The notes beneath the pieces are model-generated. The model was not told where the DNA came from and did no database searches. It saw nothing but the letters and a program-made list of their open reading frames with translations. From NCBI RefSeq assembly GCF_965232925.1, contig NZ_CBDDRA010000028.1:5699-69698 (forward strand): DNA of 64,000 bases, given 5' to 3'. Below are positions 25,838-35,208 of the stretch, piece after piece (positions within the stretch are counted from its first letter, which is position 1; each line of letters opens with the position of its first letter). The DNA is from Tumidithrix helvetica (GTDB lineage Bacteria > Cyanobacteriota > Cyanobacteriia > Pseudanabaenales > Pseudanabaenaceae). The position numbers and the translations under genes were made by a program.

Positions 25838-27421
25838 CTAGCCCACTAACGTTTCTAGGGCTTTCAATACATCCTCAAACATGCCCTGCCAATCTCCCGC
25901 CTGTGGTTGACGGAACAATCGCATGGTGGGATACCAAGGGCTATCCTCTCGATCTAGCAACCAACGCCAATCAGGGACAAACGGAAGTAATACCCACACT
26001 GGTTTACCCATTGCCCCTGCTAAATGTGCCACGGCAGTATCTACGGAAATAATCATATCCATTTGGTCGATTAATTGGGCTGTGTCGGCAAAATCAAGAA
26101 TCAGAGGATTTAGATCGTGCAGACGAGATTCTTGCGATAATTCCTGAATGTCAGATGCATCGCATCCCACCTGAAGGCTGTAAAGATGAACATTAGGAAG
26201 TGAAAGCAAAGATAGAAACATCGACAGAGAACAGGATTTATATTTTTGGAATTTAAGATATTCCCGATCGCCTTTATTGCTACTTGCCCAAACAATGCCG
26301 ATTTTTAAGCTGGCGGAACGAACGGTTGGGATTTGAGGAGTTCCTTTACCCTCCATGGGGATTGAGATGTATGGGATTTGCTGGGGGATCGTCTCTAAAT
26401 TCGTGCCAAAAATAAGCGGCAGACTCATTAAAGGAACATGAATATCAAAGGAAGGAGGCAAACTATCTATAGAGATGAATTCTATCGCTGGATAAGCTTC
26501 TGACAACAAGCGCATTAGCGGACTTGGTGACTGCACGACGATCTTTTTAACCCGTTCTTGTACCAAAGGTAGATAGCGAATGAATTGAATGACATCACCG
26601 AAACCCTGCTCCGCCCATAACAGAATGGTGGCATTGGGTAGGAACGTACCATCCCAAACTGGTTGCGGGAAATTGGGAGCGGTTCTGCCTTGCATCTGCC
26701 AACGCCACTCATTCTCTATTAAACCTCTCTGATAATCGCCAGTGAGAAGTAAAGCCAGTGCCAGATTGTGATGAGCTTCAACAAAATTGGGTTTGATCGA
26801 TAGGGCTGTCTCATAGGCGAGAATTGCCGATTCGATTTTTTTCTGAGCGGCAAGCGCAATACCTAGATTGTAGTAGGCTTCGGCAAGTTGTGGATTGACC
26901 GCGATCGCTCGTTCGTATTTCGCGATCGCGTCATCGATATGCTCTCGCTGAAATAAAATTGCTCCTAGTTTAGAATAGGCCTCTGCTAGAGTGGGCTTAA
27001 GTGCGATCGCGCGTTCTAGGTAGGGAATTGCCGCTTCTAGATGCTCGAGCTTAAATAGGGCAGCCCCAAGATTGTAATTCGCTTCTGGCAGATTTGGAGC
27101 GATCGCAAGGGCAGATTGATAATGGGCGATCGCAGATTCTAAATGGTTTTGCAAAGCCAAGAGCGCCCCGAGGTTACAGTGATTTTGGGCTGAGTCAGGT
27201 TGCAGGGTAAGGATCGCTTGAAAGCAAGCGATCGCAGGTTCCATCTGATTGAGTCGCAGGTGAATTTTTCCCAAAGCATTAAGATTTTCTAAATCATCGG
27301 GTACTTGCTTGTAGATCTGTTGGCGAATTTGCAAAGCGATCGCATAATCACCAAGAGCTTCCTGCTTTCTGGCTGCTTCAATCCAGCCTTGTACTTGGTC
27401 TTGCCCATGGATAGAATTCAT
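25838..27421 (-). CDS. TPR protein with GT9-like glycosyltransferase domain
   Basis: A 527-residue protein. The N-terminal half (about residues 15-220) is a run of six or so 34-residue TPR units with the pattern N-L-G-x-x-L ... A-I-x-x-Y-x-x-A-L. The C-terminal half has Q-G-F-G-D-V-I-Q-F-I-R-Y-L, L-K-I-G-I-V-W-A-S and D-M-I-I-S-V-D-T-A-V-A-H-L-A-G-A-M-G-K-P-V-W-V-L-L-P, a pattern shared with heptosyltransferase/GT9-type sugar transferases. The acceptor is unknown. Its ATG overlaps the stop of the upstream TPR gene (ATGA), so the two are coupled. Confidence 0.85.
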   Translation of the reverse strand: MNSIHGQDQVQGWIEAARKQEALGDYAIALQIRQQIYKQVPDDLENLNALGKIHLRLNQMEPAIACFQAILTLQPDSAQNHCNLGALLALQNHLESAIAHYQSALAIAPNLPEANYNLGAALFKLEHLEAAIPYLERAIALKPTLAEAYSKLGAILFQREHIDDAIAKYERAIAVNPQLAEAYYNLGIALAAQKKIESAILAYETALSIKPNFVEAHHNLALALLLTGDYQRGLIENEWRWQMQGRTAPNFPQPVWDGTFLPNATILLWAEQGFGDVIQFIRYLPLVQERVKKIVVQSPSPLMRLLSEAYPAIEFISIDSLPPSFDIHVPLMSLPLIFGTNLETIPQQIPYISIPMEGKGTPQIPTVRSASLKIGIVWASSNKGDREYLKFQKYKSCSLSMFLSLLSLPNVHLYSLQVGCDASDIQELSQESRLHDLNPLILDFADTAQLIDQMDMIISVDTAVAHLAGAMGKPVWVLLPFVPDWRWLLDREDSPWYPTMRLFRQPQAGDWQGMFEDVLKALETLVG

Positions 27422-29604
27422 ACGCCTTTACCGTTCCCCCTATTCACTTGCTGTTTAAAGAAATTTTCTAATGCCACGATACAAGTTCGGTCATCATAGA
27501 GATCCCCATGACGCGCGCTCATTCTTTCTAGAATATGATTTCTCCAGTCCAGATCCAAACCTAACCTCGCTGCAATCTCTATATAGTCGGCTGCGGTGGG
27601 CGCGATCGTCTCGGTTACGCCGAGCATTTGTAAAATGCCATAGGCATGTCGTCCGCGCATAAATTCGCCTGGGCAAGTAACGACGGGGGAATCACAGGCG
27701 ATCGCTTCCAAAGTGGTGTTTCCACCTGACCAGCCAAAACTATCCAAAAACACATCCGAAAGAATATGGACATTGAGATATTCAGCTCTTGCTAAACTTG
27801 GTAAAAAGATACAGTGTGCTTGACTGCTGAGATCGCGATCGGCAAAAGCTTTCTCTAGGCGATCGCAAAATTGTTGCGTTACATAGGCAGATTTATGGGC
27901 TAAGAATAGGAATTTTGCCGAGGGAACCCGTATGGCAATTTCAGCTAGGATGTAATCGTACTGGGGGAGATATTTGTAGAGAGATTGACTGCAAAAGTAG
28001 AGAATGGCTGCCTCAGGTAAATGGAAGTGAGCGCGAGGCTTGAGTCTCTCTGGTAAAATCGGCTTCGGATAGGAAATCGCAAGATTGGGCAATCGAATCA
28101 GGTTTTCCGTGTAATGCGTTTCAGCATTTTGGGGCTCCATGAGTTCGCTGGAGAGAAAATAATCAATTGTCGATAAACCCGAAGTCACGGGATGCGCCCA
28201 AGAAGTACATTGGACAGGAGCGAGACGCATGGCAGCAAGAGCCGTTGTATGGGGATACATGCCAATATCGACAAACACTAAAATATGTAAGTTGTCCGCA
28301 GTGATACGATCGGCAATCGCGGCGAAATCGTTGGGAATGTGATAAAAGAATTGACTCGCTTGTTGAAATTCTTGGGTGACTCGATCGGGCTTTTTGCCAA
28401 TAAAATAGCTATAGACCTCGAACTGTTCGGGGTCGTTATAGCGCAACCAATTGAGAACTAGCCTTGTGGCGGCATGGTCGTGTAAGTAGGCTGAAACATA
28501 TCCAATCCGAATTTTCTCTCCTGCTTTGCGTGCGGGCATAGCAAGTTGACGTTCCCAACTCCACTGTGGATATTTTGCTGCCATGATTTCTCGGACGAGT
28601 TGCCCATATTGGCGTTGGAACTCCACATCATTTTGAGCTTGGTAGGCAAGATAAAAATTGGTGATACTGAGAATGCTATCTAAACACCATTGGCAATTCT
28701 TGTTTAACTCAGTCTCTGATGAAACAGGGCTACTTAGTTTTGTACGAATCACGCGAGCAAATTGTTCTAGCCCCCAGATTGCCCGTTGTCGCCAATCATC
28801 GATTTGTTCTACGGTATCGTAGAGTAGGGGTAATGCAAGATAAAAAAGTTGATAGGCATTTGAGTTGGGATCGAGTTCTATTGATTTTTGACAAGCAGCG
28901 ATCGCCGCTTCAGCTTGACCGTCCATAAACAGTGCTAGACCGAGATTAAAGTAGTTCTCAGAATCGTTGGGAGCAATCCTGAGAGCAGTTTGATAATGCC
29001 CGATCGCTTCGCTTGCATTTCTTTGTTGATAGGCAATCGAACCAAGATTGTTATAGGCTTCGGCACAGTCGGGCTGCAATTCTAAGGTTCTTTGCAGATA
29101 TTCCATAGCCAGCTCGAACTTACCCTGCTTGGTAATCAAGGTTCCCAAATTCACGAGGGCATTCATATAGGTCGGTTCTATTTCTAGAACAGTTTCATAA
29201 CAGGCGATCGCTTCCTCGAGTAGATCTTGTTCTGCTAGGGCATTACCAAGATTATAATGGGCATCAACATACTGAGGTTTGAGAGAAATCGCTCTTTTAA
29301 AACTTGCGATCGCGGCACCTAGATTTTCTTCTTTGACAAACACAATGCCCAAGTGATTGTGCGTCTCGGGAGGAATCAAGCTAGGCTTTAGTTCTAGAGC
29401 TTTTTGTTTGTAAGGCATGACTTCAGACTGCCGACCTTGCCGATTGCGAATATCTCCGAGCAACCAGTAAGCATCCGCAAAATCAGGAACGGTTTCTAGG
29501 CAAAGTTCGCAGAGATGACTGGCATCTTCTAACTGTCCTTGTGATAAGTGCAATCTTGCTAATTCCAGTTGACGAATACACTCATCGGTCATAGATATCT
29601 TCAA
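27418..29604 (-). CDS. TPR protein with GT41 (O-GlcNAc-transferase-like) domain
   Basis: A 728-residue protein. About seven TPR units fill residues 10-250; the rest is a GT41/SPINDLY-like catalytic region with W-A-H-P-V-T-S-G-L-S-T-I-D-Y-F, the S-F-G-W-S-G-G-N-T-T-L-E-A-I-A donor-site block and P-V-V-T-C-P-G-E. Eukaryotic and bacterial GT41 enzymes glycosylate proteins with GlcNAc-type sugars. It starts at TTG 29604 or ATG 29592. The gene is coupled to the downstream GT9-like gene, suggesting one surface- or protein-glycosylation unit with the ABC exporter upstream. Confidence 0.87.
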   Translation of the reverse strand: MKISMTDECIRQLELARLHLSQGQLEDASHLCELCLETVPDFADAYWLLGDIRNRQGRQSEVMPYKQKALELKPSLIPPETHNHLGIVFVKEENLGAAIASFKRAISLKPQYVDAHYNLGNALAEQDLLEEAIACYETVLEIEPTYMNALVNLGTLITKQGKFELAMEYLQRTLELQPDCAEAYNNLGSIAYQQRNASEAIGHYQTALRIAPNDSENYFNLGLALFMDGQAEAAIAACQKSIELDPNSNAYQLFYLALPLLYDTVEQIDDWRQRAIWGLEQFARVIRTKLSSPVSSETELNKNCQWCLDSILSITNFYLAYQAQNDVEFQRQYGQLVREIMAAKYPQWSWERQLAMPARKAGEKIRIGYVSAYLHDHAATRLVLNWLRYNDPEQFEVYSYFIGKKPDRVTQEFQQASQFFYHIPNDFAAIADRITADNLHILVFVDIGMYPHTTALAAMRLAPVQCTSWAHPVTSGLSTIDYFLSSELMEPQNAETHYTENLIRLPNLAISYPKPILPERLKPRAHFHLPEAAILYFCSQSLYKYLPQYDYILAEIAIRVPSAKFLFLAHKSAYVTQQFCDRLEKAFADRDLSSQAHCIFLPSLARAEYLNVHILSDVFLDSFGWSGGNTTLEAIACDSPVVTCPGEFMRGRHAYGILQMLGVTETIAPTAADYIEIAARLGLDLDWRNHILERMSARHGDLYDDRTCIVALENFFKQQVNRGNGKGV

Positions 29605-29646
29605 TTTGCCTTAAAGGTATATAAGATCCTTGCTGATTTGTATGTT

Positions 29647-29674
29647 GTAGGGGCAATTCATGAATTGCCCCTAC
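29647..29674. repeat. Perfect 28-bp palindrome
   Basis: The half-site GTAGGGGCAATTCA is followed directly by its exact complement. The element lies between the ABC exporter gene and the TPR-GT41 gene. Palindromes of this GTAGGGGCAATTC type are dispersed in many cyanobacterial genomes. As RNA it could also form a terminator-like stem. Confidence 0.85.
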
Positions 29675-29694
29675 GGTTCTATTAATACCATAGA

Positions 29695-31512
29695 TTACAC
29701 CAATTCACCTGTCTCTTGGAGAGAATGCAAACGGCGATAGATCCCCTGACGTTGAAGTAATTGTTCGTGATTGCCAACTTCCACAATTTGACCTTGCTCC
29801 AGTACGACAATCTTATCCGCTTCCCGAACTGTACTGAGACGGTGCGCGATGATAATGGTCGTGCGAGTTCCCTGAATGCGGCGCATGGCAAGTTGAATTG
29901 CCCGTTCCGATTCATAGTCGAGGCTAGAGGTGGCTTCATCGAAAATCAGGATATCTGGTTCCACTAACAGCGCTCTGGCAATGCCCAAACGCTGACGCTG
30001 ACCGCCTGATAGTCTGACACCACGCTCGCCTACAACCGTGTGATAGCCCTGCGGCAACATGTGAATAAACTCATCGACTCGCGCGATCGCACAGGCTTCC
30101 TTAACCTGTTCAAACGTGGCAATAGGGTTGCCATAGGTGAGATTGTCCAACAACGTGCCGTTAAACACATCCACTTCTTGATGCACGATCGCCAATCGTT
30201 TGCGATAGCCTGTGATGTCAAGTGTGGCGATATCCTGCCCATCAATCAGAATATTGCCCTGATTTGGTTCAAAATAACGACATAGCAGCTTGATGAGCGT
30301 AGATTTTCCCGAACCAGAACGTCCTACTAACGCCACCGTTTCATAGGGTTGAATCAATAGCTGAATATTCTGAAGAACAGGACGCTCAGAACTATAGCCA
30401 AAGCTGAGATTGTGAAATTCCAGTTTGCCCGAAAACGCATAAGTAGGCGCAGGCTCGGAAGGATGGAAGGTCATACTAGCAGCATCCTTACCAAGGGGGC
30501 GCTGCATAAACTCGTGAAAGCGAATCATGGAGGAATAGCGACGGGCGAAGACTTCACCTAGATTGCTAATCGGTTCGAGTTCTGAGTATGCCATGCTCGA
30601 AATCGTCAGGGTCGTCACAAAATGCCCTAGGGATATCTCTCCATTCACCGTTGCCCACAAAGTTAATGCCAAAACTGCAAACACGCAAATCTGAATGAAC
30701 GTGCGCTGCTGCATGGCTAATTTGACATAGCCGTAGTGAATGCTGAATAGAACCGTCTTGAGTTCGCGATTGAGGCGATCGCTCTGACGTTTAAACTCAG
30801 ATGCCTCGGTGGCAAAAGCCTTGACTGTTTTGATGTTTGTGACGATTTCTGAGGTGCGACTTTCCGTGCTTTCTTGGTGCTTATCTAGCACCTCTTCTTT
30901 ATCGGTTAGTCGCTTCAGTTTACTAAAACTGACCGTCAAGATCAAAATAAAAGAAATCGCAAATAGCACTGCAATTCGCCATTCAATGCTCAGAATGATC
31001 GCGAATATGCCTAGAACGCGAAAGAGCTTTGGAATAAATTGACCCGCAATTTCAGGATATGTCCAAGTGTGATTTGCCAATCCACGGGCAATTCGTCCCG
31101 CAATCCGTCCAGGGTTATTCTCATCATAAAATTCGATCGGCAAGGTCAAAATTTTGCGAATTGCCTTTTGCGTCTGGTCGCGCCTCGCCCTCAGGGCAAT
31201 TTCCCAGTGATACCAAGCCCCAATCCAAGGTTGAATCGGCGCTCTGACTACGGTGACGATAAAAATAATCACCATCAGCACCAAGAGCGAAAAGGATGGC
31301 GTGGGTGTTTGACCCGCGATCGCTGCCGTACCATTCACAAACTGCTGCAAACCGCGATCTAGCGATTGACCAGACAGGACATTGAGAATTTGTCCGATCG
31401 CATAGGGAACCACCAGATCGATAATTTCAAAAGCGCTAGAAGCTGCGATACTAAAGACAGAGGCTTTGCGGTAGCGGCGGTAATATTTAAGAATGTCTTG
31501 AAACGAAGCCAT
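29695..31512 (-). CDS. ABC exporter, fused membrane and ATPase domains
   Basis: A half-transporter of 605 residues from ATG 31512 (an upstream TTG would add 5). A six-helix exporter-type membrane domain occupies about the first 320 residues. The ATPase domain has Walker A G-R-S-G-S-G-K-S-T, the signature L-S-G-G-Q-R-Q-R-L-G-I-A-R-A-L, Walker B I-L-I-F-D-E-A-T-S-S-L-D and the H-loop I-A-H-R-L-S-T-V. It probably works as a homodimer exporting a lipid, glycan precursor or peptide. The substrate is unknown; the adjacent glycosyltransferases hint at a saccharide-linked one. Confidence 0.92.
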   Translation of the reverse strand: MASFQDILKYYRRYRKASVFSIAASSAFEIIDLVVPYAIGQILNVLSGQSLDRGLQQFVNGTAAIAGQTPTPSFSLLVLMVIIFIVTVVRAPIQPWIGAWYHWEIALRARRDQTQKAIRKILTLPIEFYDENNPGRIAGRIARGLANHTWTYPEIAGQFIPKLFRVLGIFAIILSIEWRIAVLFAISFILILTVSFSKLKRLTDKEEVLDKHQESTESRTSEIVTNIKTVKAFATEASEFKRQSDRLNRELKTVLFSIHYGYVKLAMQQRTFIQICVFAVLALTLWATVNGEISLGHFVTTLTISSMAYSELEPISNLGEVFARRYSSMIRFHEFMQRPLGKDAASMTFHPSEPAPTYAFSGKLEFHNLSFGYSSERPVLQNIQLLIQPYETVALVGRSGSGKSTLIKLLCRYFEPNQGNILIDGQDIATLDITGYRKRLAIVHQEVDVFNGTLLDNLTYGNPIATFEQVKEACAIARVDEFIHMLPQGYHTVVGERGVRLSGGQRQRLGIARALLVEPDILIFDEATSSLDYESERAIQLAMRRIQGTRTTIIIAHRLSTVREADKIVVLEQGQIVEVGNHEQLLQRQGIYRRLHSLQETGELV

Positions 31513-31724
31513 ATTTCCCCACGACAATTGTGCGGTTAAGTTAAGTAGAAGTTAAGTAAAATAAGATTCGCCGAATCTTGTATTATTTGATACTACAAAT
31601 ACTACACTAAAGTCTTGGCACAATGCAACATCACAAAGCACAATCGATCGCTTAAAATTCCTAAAAAGGGCAAAAATCCCCTGTCTTCAATTCAACCGCA
31701 CTTCCCTAACTAGCGAGAAAATTT

Positions 31725-32909
31725 GTGAATAAGCGATTGCCCGATCTAAGAAATATAGTTTATCGAACCAGCTTTCATAGGATTTCTTGGTTCCTAGCTT
31801 TGGTAATTTGCCTTGTAATTATTTTTCTGGATGTCACGCATCTATCCATAGCCGAAGCCAAAGACCGTACCTTTGTGCCCCTATCGCTGGAATTTATCAA
31901 TGCCTATGAGTTGCCCAAACAGGAATTTGAACGTACTCCTGTCGGTGGATTGTCGGGAATTACCTACGATCGCGATCTAAATTTATTTTATGCCATCTCC
32001 GACGATCGCAGCGAGAAAGCCCCCGCAAGATTTTATACGTTAAAGCTTGATTTTGATTCAGACAAACAGGCTCCCAAGTTAGAGAAAGTGGAAGTCAAAG
32101 CCGTGACTTTCCTCAAGGATTGGCAAGGCAAGACCTATGCTCAAGGCGGTGTGGATCCAGAGGGAATCGCACTCACCTCTCAGCAATCTGTATTCATTTC
32201 CAGTGAAGGCGTCACCCATGCAGGAATTCCACCATTTATCGATGAGTTCGATCTAAAAACGGGGGCGTGGAAACAGAGTGTCCCCATTCCAGCAAGATAT
32301 CGTCTCGCTCCTAAAGGCGAAATCGAGCAAGGCGTGCAGGATAACTTTGGCTTTGAAGCCTTAGCTCTGATCGGGAGTGCCCCAGGCGATCCCTATCGAC
32401 TATTTACTGCAACCGAATCAGCACTCACCCAAGACAAGCAACCCAGCACTCAGGGGGCAAGAAGTCGATTTCTCCACTATGTGCTCGGTTCGGGTTCGCC
32501 TATGGTAATTGCCGAACATCTCTATCCTGTGGAAGTTTCTCCTACCGCAGGAATTATCGGAATCACCGAATTACTGCCCATCGATCGCGGCGGACATTTT
32601 CTCAGTCTAGAACGTGCCTATGGGGCAAAGGGTTTTGGCATCAAGATCTGGCAATTTGCCACGGGTAGTGCTTCCGATACATCCAAATTACCTAGCCTAC
32701 AGGGCAACTTAGGCAGTTTGCGCCCAATTCGCAAGAAACTCGTACTAGATTTAGAACGCTTAGGCATTCGACTGGACAATTCAGAAGGAATGGCGCTTGG
32801 TCCGCATTTATCCGATGGAACTCAAAGCCTAATTGTCGTCAGCGACGATAACTTTAGCAATACCCAAATCAACCAGTTTCTTCTCTTCCGCCTTAAACTC
32901 AATTCATAA
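31725..32909 (+). CDS. Phytase-esterase-like secreted protein
   Basis: A 394-residue exported protein with a signal/anchor helix (about 21-38). The mature part is a beta-propeller of the 'esterase-like activity of phytase' type: V-G-G-L-S-G-I-T-Y-D, F-Y-A-I-S-D-D-R-S, D-P-E-G-I-A-L and N-S-E-G-M-A-L-G blocks. The family includes many cyanobacterial secreted phosphodiesterase/phytase-like proteins. It starts with GTG. The catalytic activity is not established. Confidence 0.85.
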   Translation: MNKRLPDLRNIVYRTSFHRISWFLALVICLVIIFLDVTHLSIAEAKDRTFVPLSLEFINAYELPKQEFERTPVGGLSGITYDRDLNLFYAISDDRSEKAPARFYTLKLDFDSDKQAPKLEKVEVKAVTFLKDWQGKTYAQGGVDPEGIALTSQQSVFISSEGVTHAGIPPFIDEFDLKTGAWKQSVPIPARYRLAPKGEIEQGVQDNFGFEALALIGSAPGDPYRLFTATESALTQDKQPSTQGARSRFLHYVLGSGSPMVIAEHLYPVEVSPTAGIIGITELLPIDRGGHFLSLERAYGAKGFGIKIWQFATGSASDTSKLPSLQGNLGSLRPIRKKLVLDLERLGIRLDNSEGMALGPHLSDGTQSLIVVSDDNFSNTQINQFLLFRLKLNS

Positions 32910-32910
32910 A

Positions 32911-33081
32911 CCCACCCTAGCCCTCCCCTTACAAGGGTAATATGTACACACATCTAGGTTTATTCGTTAAATACTAGGAATTACCCCACCCTAGCCCTCC
33001 CCTTGCACTAGCCGCGAAGCGACTTCCCGCAGGGTAGGGGAGGGAACAAGAAATCTTGTCTTCCCCCTTGACAAGGGGGAA
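32911..33081. repeat. Dispersed repeat cluster: direct 20-mer pair plus hairpins
   Basis: CCCACCCTAGCCCTCCCCTT occurs twice, at 32911-32930 and 32985-33004. The second copy is followed by a distant complement (GGGGAGGG at about 33043-33050) and then by a perfect hairpin, TTCCCCCTTG-A-CAAGGGGGAA at 33061-33081. Such CCCTCCCC-type repeats are common in some cyanobacteria and look like non-autonomous miniature elements. They fill the space before prmC. Confidence 0.7.
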
Positions 33082-33154
33082 TTAAAGGGGGTAAGTCCGA
33101 CTTGTGTGTAGACAGCAGCCTTTACAAGGGGAGGAGACTGGATTTATAGAACCT

Positions 33155-34081
33155 ATGACAGATTTTTGGGAATGGTACGCGCGATCGCAACAAGAAGCCA
33201 AACAGCACGATGTGCCAACTAGCGAACTTGACTGGCTGATTATCCAGATTTTGGAGATCGATAAATTAGCCCTGCGCTTGCGCGAGATTAACCTAGAGGC
33301 AAAAGCAGATCGCGTAGAACATTTGATGCAACTTTGGCAGCAGCGCATTCATCAACGCATACCTTGCCAATATCTAGTCGGGAAAGTTACTTGGCGCGAT
33401 CTAGAACTCACCGTGACTCCTGCCGTGCTGATTCCTCGCCCAGAAACGGAAGCGATCGCCGATATCGTGGCAGCCTATCGAGATATGCCTAAATACAGCG
33501 AAGGTACTTGGGTTGACCTAGGAACTGGTAGTGGCGCGATCGCCCTCAGTTTAGCCCAAACCTTTCCCAAAGCCCAAATCCATGCTGTCGATTGCAGTCC
33601 TGAAGCCCTTGAAGTTGCTAAAACCAATGCTATACAGTGCCACCTCAGCGATCGGATTACTTTCCACCTTGGAACGTGGTTTGAACCTTTTTATGGGAAT
33701 CAGGATCCCAGAAACATCATCGGCATGGTTTCTAACCCACCATACATTCCTTCTTTAGAAGTCGATCGACTTCAGCCCGAAGTTAGAGATCGCGAACCCC
33801 GCCTTGCCCTAGATGGTGGTAGCGATGGATTGGAAGCGATTAGACACCTCGTTGCATCGGCTCCCAGCTATCTAGCCTCTGGGGGCTATTGGTTGGTGGA
33901 GTTAATGGCTGGACAAGCTGAAGCCGTGCGATCGCTGCTGATCGCCAACGGTCATTACACCAAGATTCAAACCCATCTGGACTATGCGGGTGTCGAGCGA
34001 TTTGTCTCGGCACAGATTAATGATTCCATTTCAGTCATTTCCGATCGCATACTTAAGGATCGTAGATTGATTAAAGTGTAA
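33155..34081 (+). CDS. prmC: Peptide chain release factor glutamine methyltransferase
   Basis: PrmC methylates the GGQ glutamine of release factors. The 308-residue enzyme has an N-terminal helical domain (P-C-Q-Y-L-V-G-K-V-T-W near 80) and the methyltransferase core with L-I-P-R-P-E-T-E, V-D-L-G-T-G-S-G-A-I-A-L-S and the N-P-P-Y-I-P catalytic motif. I start it at ATG 33155; an in-frame GTG at 33104 lies in the repeat cluster. Length fits the family. Confidence 0.94.
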   Translation: MTDFWEWYARSQQEAKQHDVPTSELDWLIIQILEIDKLALRLREINLEAKADRVEHLMQLWQQRIHQRIPCQYLVGKVTWRDLELTVTPAVLIPRPETEAIADIVAAYRDMPKYSEGTWVDLGTGSGAIALSLAQTFPKAQIHAVDCSPEALEVAKTNAIQCHLSDRITFHLGTWFEPFYGNQDPRNIIGMVSNPPYIPSLEVDRLQPEVRDREPRLALDGGSDGLEAIRHLVASAPSYLASGGYWLVELMAGQAEAVRSLLIANGHYTKIQTHLDYAGVERFVSAQINDSISVISDRILKDRRLIKV

Positions 34082-34161
34082 TTTTTTGAAAGTAATCGGC
34101 ACTTTAACCAATGCCTCTTAGTGCCTTGAATTGCAGGTAATTTAATCCACAATCCTAAGCG

Positions 34162-34308
34162 ATGAAAACTGTCTTTAGTCAAGTCAGCCCCAGACTAAAA
34201 AATCGGATCTCTAAACTATCTGCGGCGCAACTAGAAAATCTAGCTGAAGCAATTTTTGACCTTGAAACGATCGCTGACTTAAATGCTTGGCTAAAAACGC
34301 AATCGTAA
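34162..34308 (+). CDS. DUF4351-like mini-protein, 48 aa
   Basis: Starts with ATG, ends with TAA, and reads R-L-K-N-R-I-S-K-L-S-A-A-Q-L-E-N-L-A-E-A-I-F-D-L-E-T-I-A-D-L-N-A-W-L. This is the DUF4351 helical unit, normally at the C-terminus of Rpn-type PD-(D/E)XK proteins in cyanobacteria. Here it stands alone, without the nuclease part. It could be an orphan domain gene or the residue of a longer gene. Confidence 0.55.
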   Translation: MKTVFSQVSPRLKNRISKLSAAQLENLAEAIFDLETIADLNAWLKTQS

Positions 34309-34395
34309 AATCGCTTTGCCTATGACGAGATCGCGAGGGGGACACCGTTGACAACGATCGATAGCATTTGTGAAGCAGCGATTTTAACCGTCAAG

Positions 34396-35202
34396 CTAAA
34401 TCACCACTTCTGGATAGGTTTCTAGACTGCTGGCAAGAAAATCTTCTGAGTCTTGAATTCCTCGGCGTTGACAGCGATAGGCAAATTCGCATCTCATACA
34501 TTCATCGCTGCCTAAAGGTAGTTGTTCGAAATAGAGTTGGGTTGTTGTCGTCGTAACATCAAGGATAACTTTAGACATATCAGAAAGAATATGCAGTAAA
34601 TCTTGGTGGGTTTGTTGGTGCTGGTGGCTGTCATAGGCGATCGCTACAGATTTCGCGGTATTTGCAAACCAGTAGGTCATGGATAGCTGCTCGGGTAGGT
34701 AATCGCTGGTATTTGCCAAGATATATAGATAAAGGCGCGTCTGCCAATTTGCTTGCAGGGTCGCAAACGATAGGGGACGGGCGTGGGTTTTCCAATCTAA
34801 AATCTGTGCCGTACAATCGCCTAAAATTAGCAGATCGTAAATCGCCGCGAGCACATAGCACCGATCTTGGGCGCGATCTTGAATATTTAGCTCTAAGGTG
34901 CGGCGATGTTCGCACAGGCGATCGCCAGCGATCGTAGTGGGCGGCTCGGTTGAAAAAGTCAGCAACCACTTTTGCAATTGGGGATCGCTATCTGCAAGTT
35001 CTGTCACATCTAACCCTAACTCTCGCTGTTGCATTAACAGATGAAACCGCTCTCCCAACAGGCGTTTGTCTTGTTGTTCCGTTGCAGACAAGTTTAAGCC
35101 GTCAATAAATAGATGTTGAAACTTGCGTTGACAGGTACTCCAGACATTGAGATGTCCTTGAGAAACAGAAGATATTGACAAGAAATCAGTTTTTTCAAGC
35201 AT
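34396..35202 (-). CDS. PD-(D/E)XK nuclease family protein
   Basis: A 269-residue protein (ATG at 35202). Residues I-Y-D-L-L-I followed by A-Q-I-L-D-W-K-T form the PD-(D/E)XK core (acidic D, then D-x-K). A cysteine cluster at the C-terminus (C-M-R-C-E-F-A-Y-R-C-Q-R, plus an early W-S-T-C-Q-R-K-F-Q) recalls the Fe-S cap of Cas4/AddB nucleases. It may be a RecB-like DNA-processing enzyme. No CRISPR array or helicase gene is adjacent. Confidence 0.75.
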   Translation of the reverse strand: MLEKTDFLSISSVSQGHLNVWSTCQRKFQHLFIDGLNLSATEQQDKRLLGERFHLLMQQRELGLDVTELADSDPQLQKWLLTFSTEPPTTIAGDRLCEHRRTLELNIQDRAQDRCYVLAAIYDLLILGDCTAQILDWKTHARPLSFATLQANWQTRLYLYILANTSDYLPEQLSMTYWFANTAKSVAIAYDSHQHQQTHQDLLHILSDMSKVILDVTTTTTQLYFEQLPLGSDECMRCEFAYRCQRRGIQDSEDFLASSLETYPEVVI

Positions 35203-35208
35203 GGGCAA

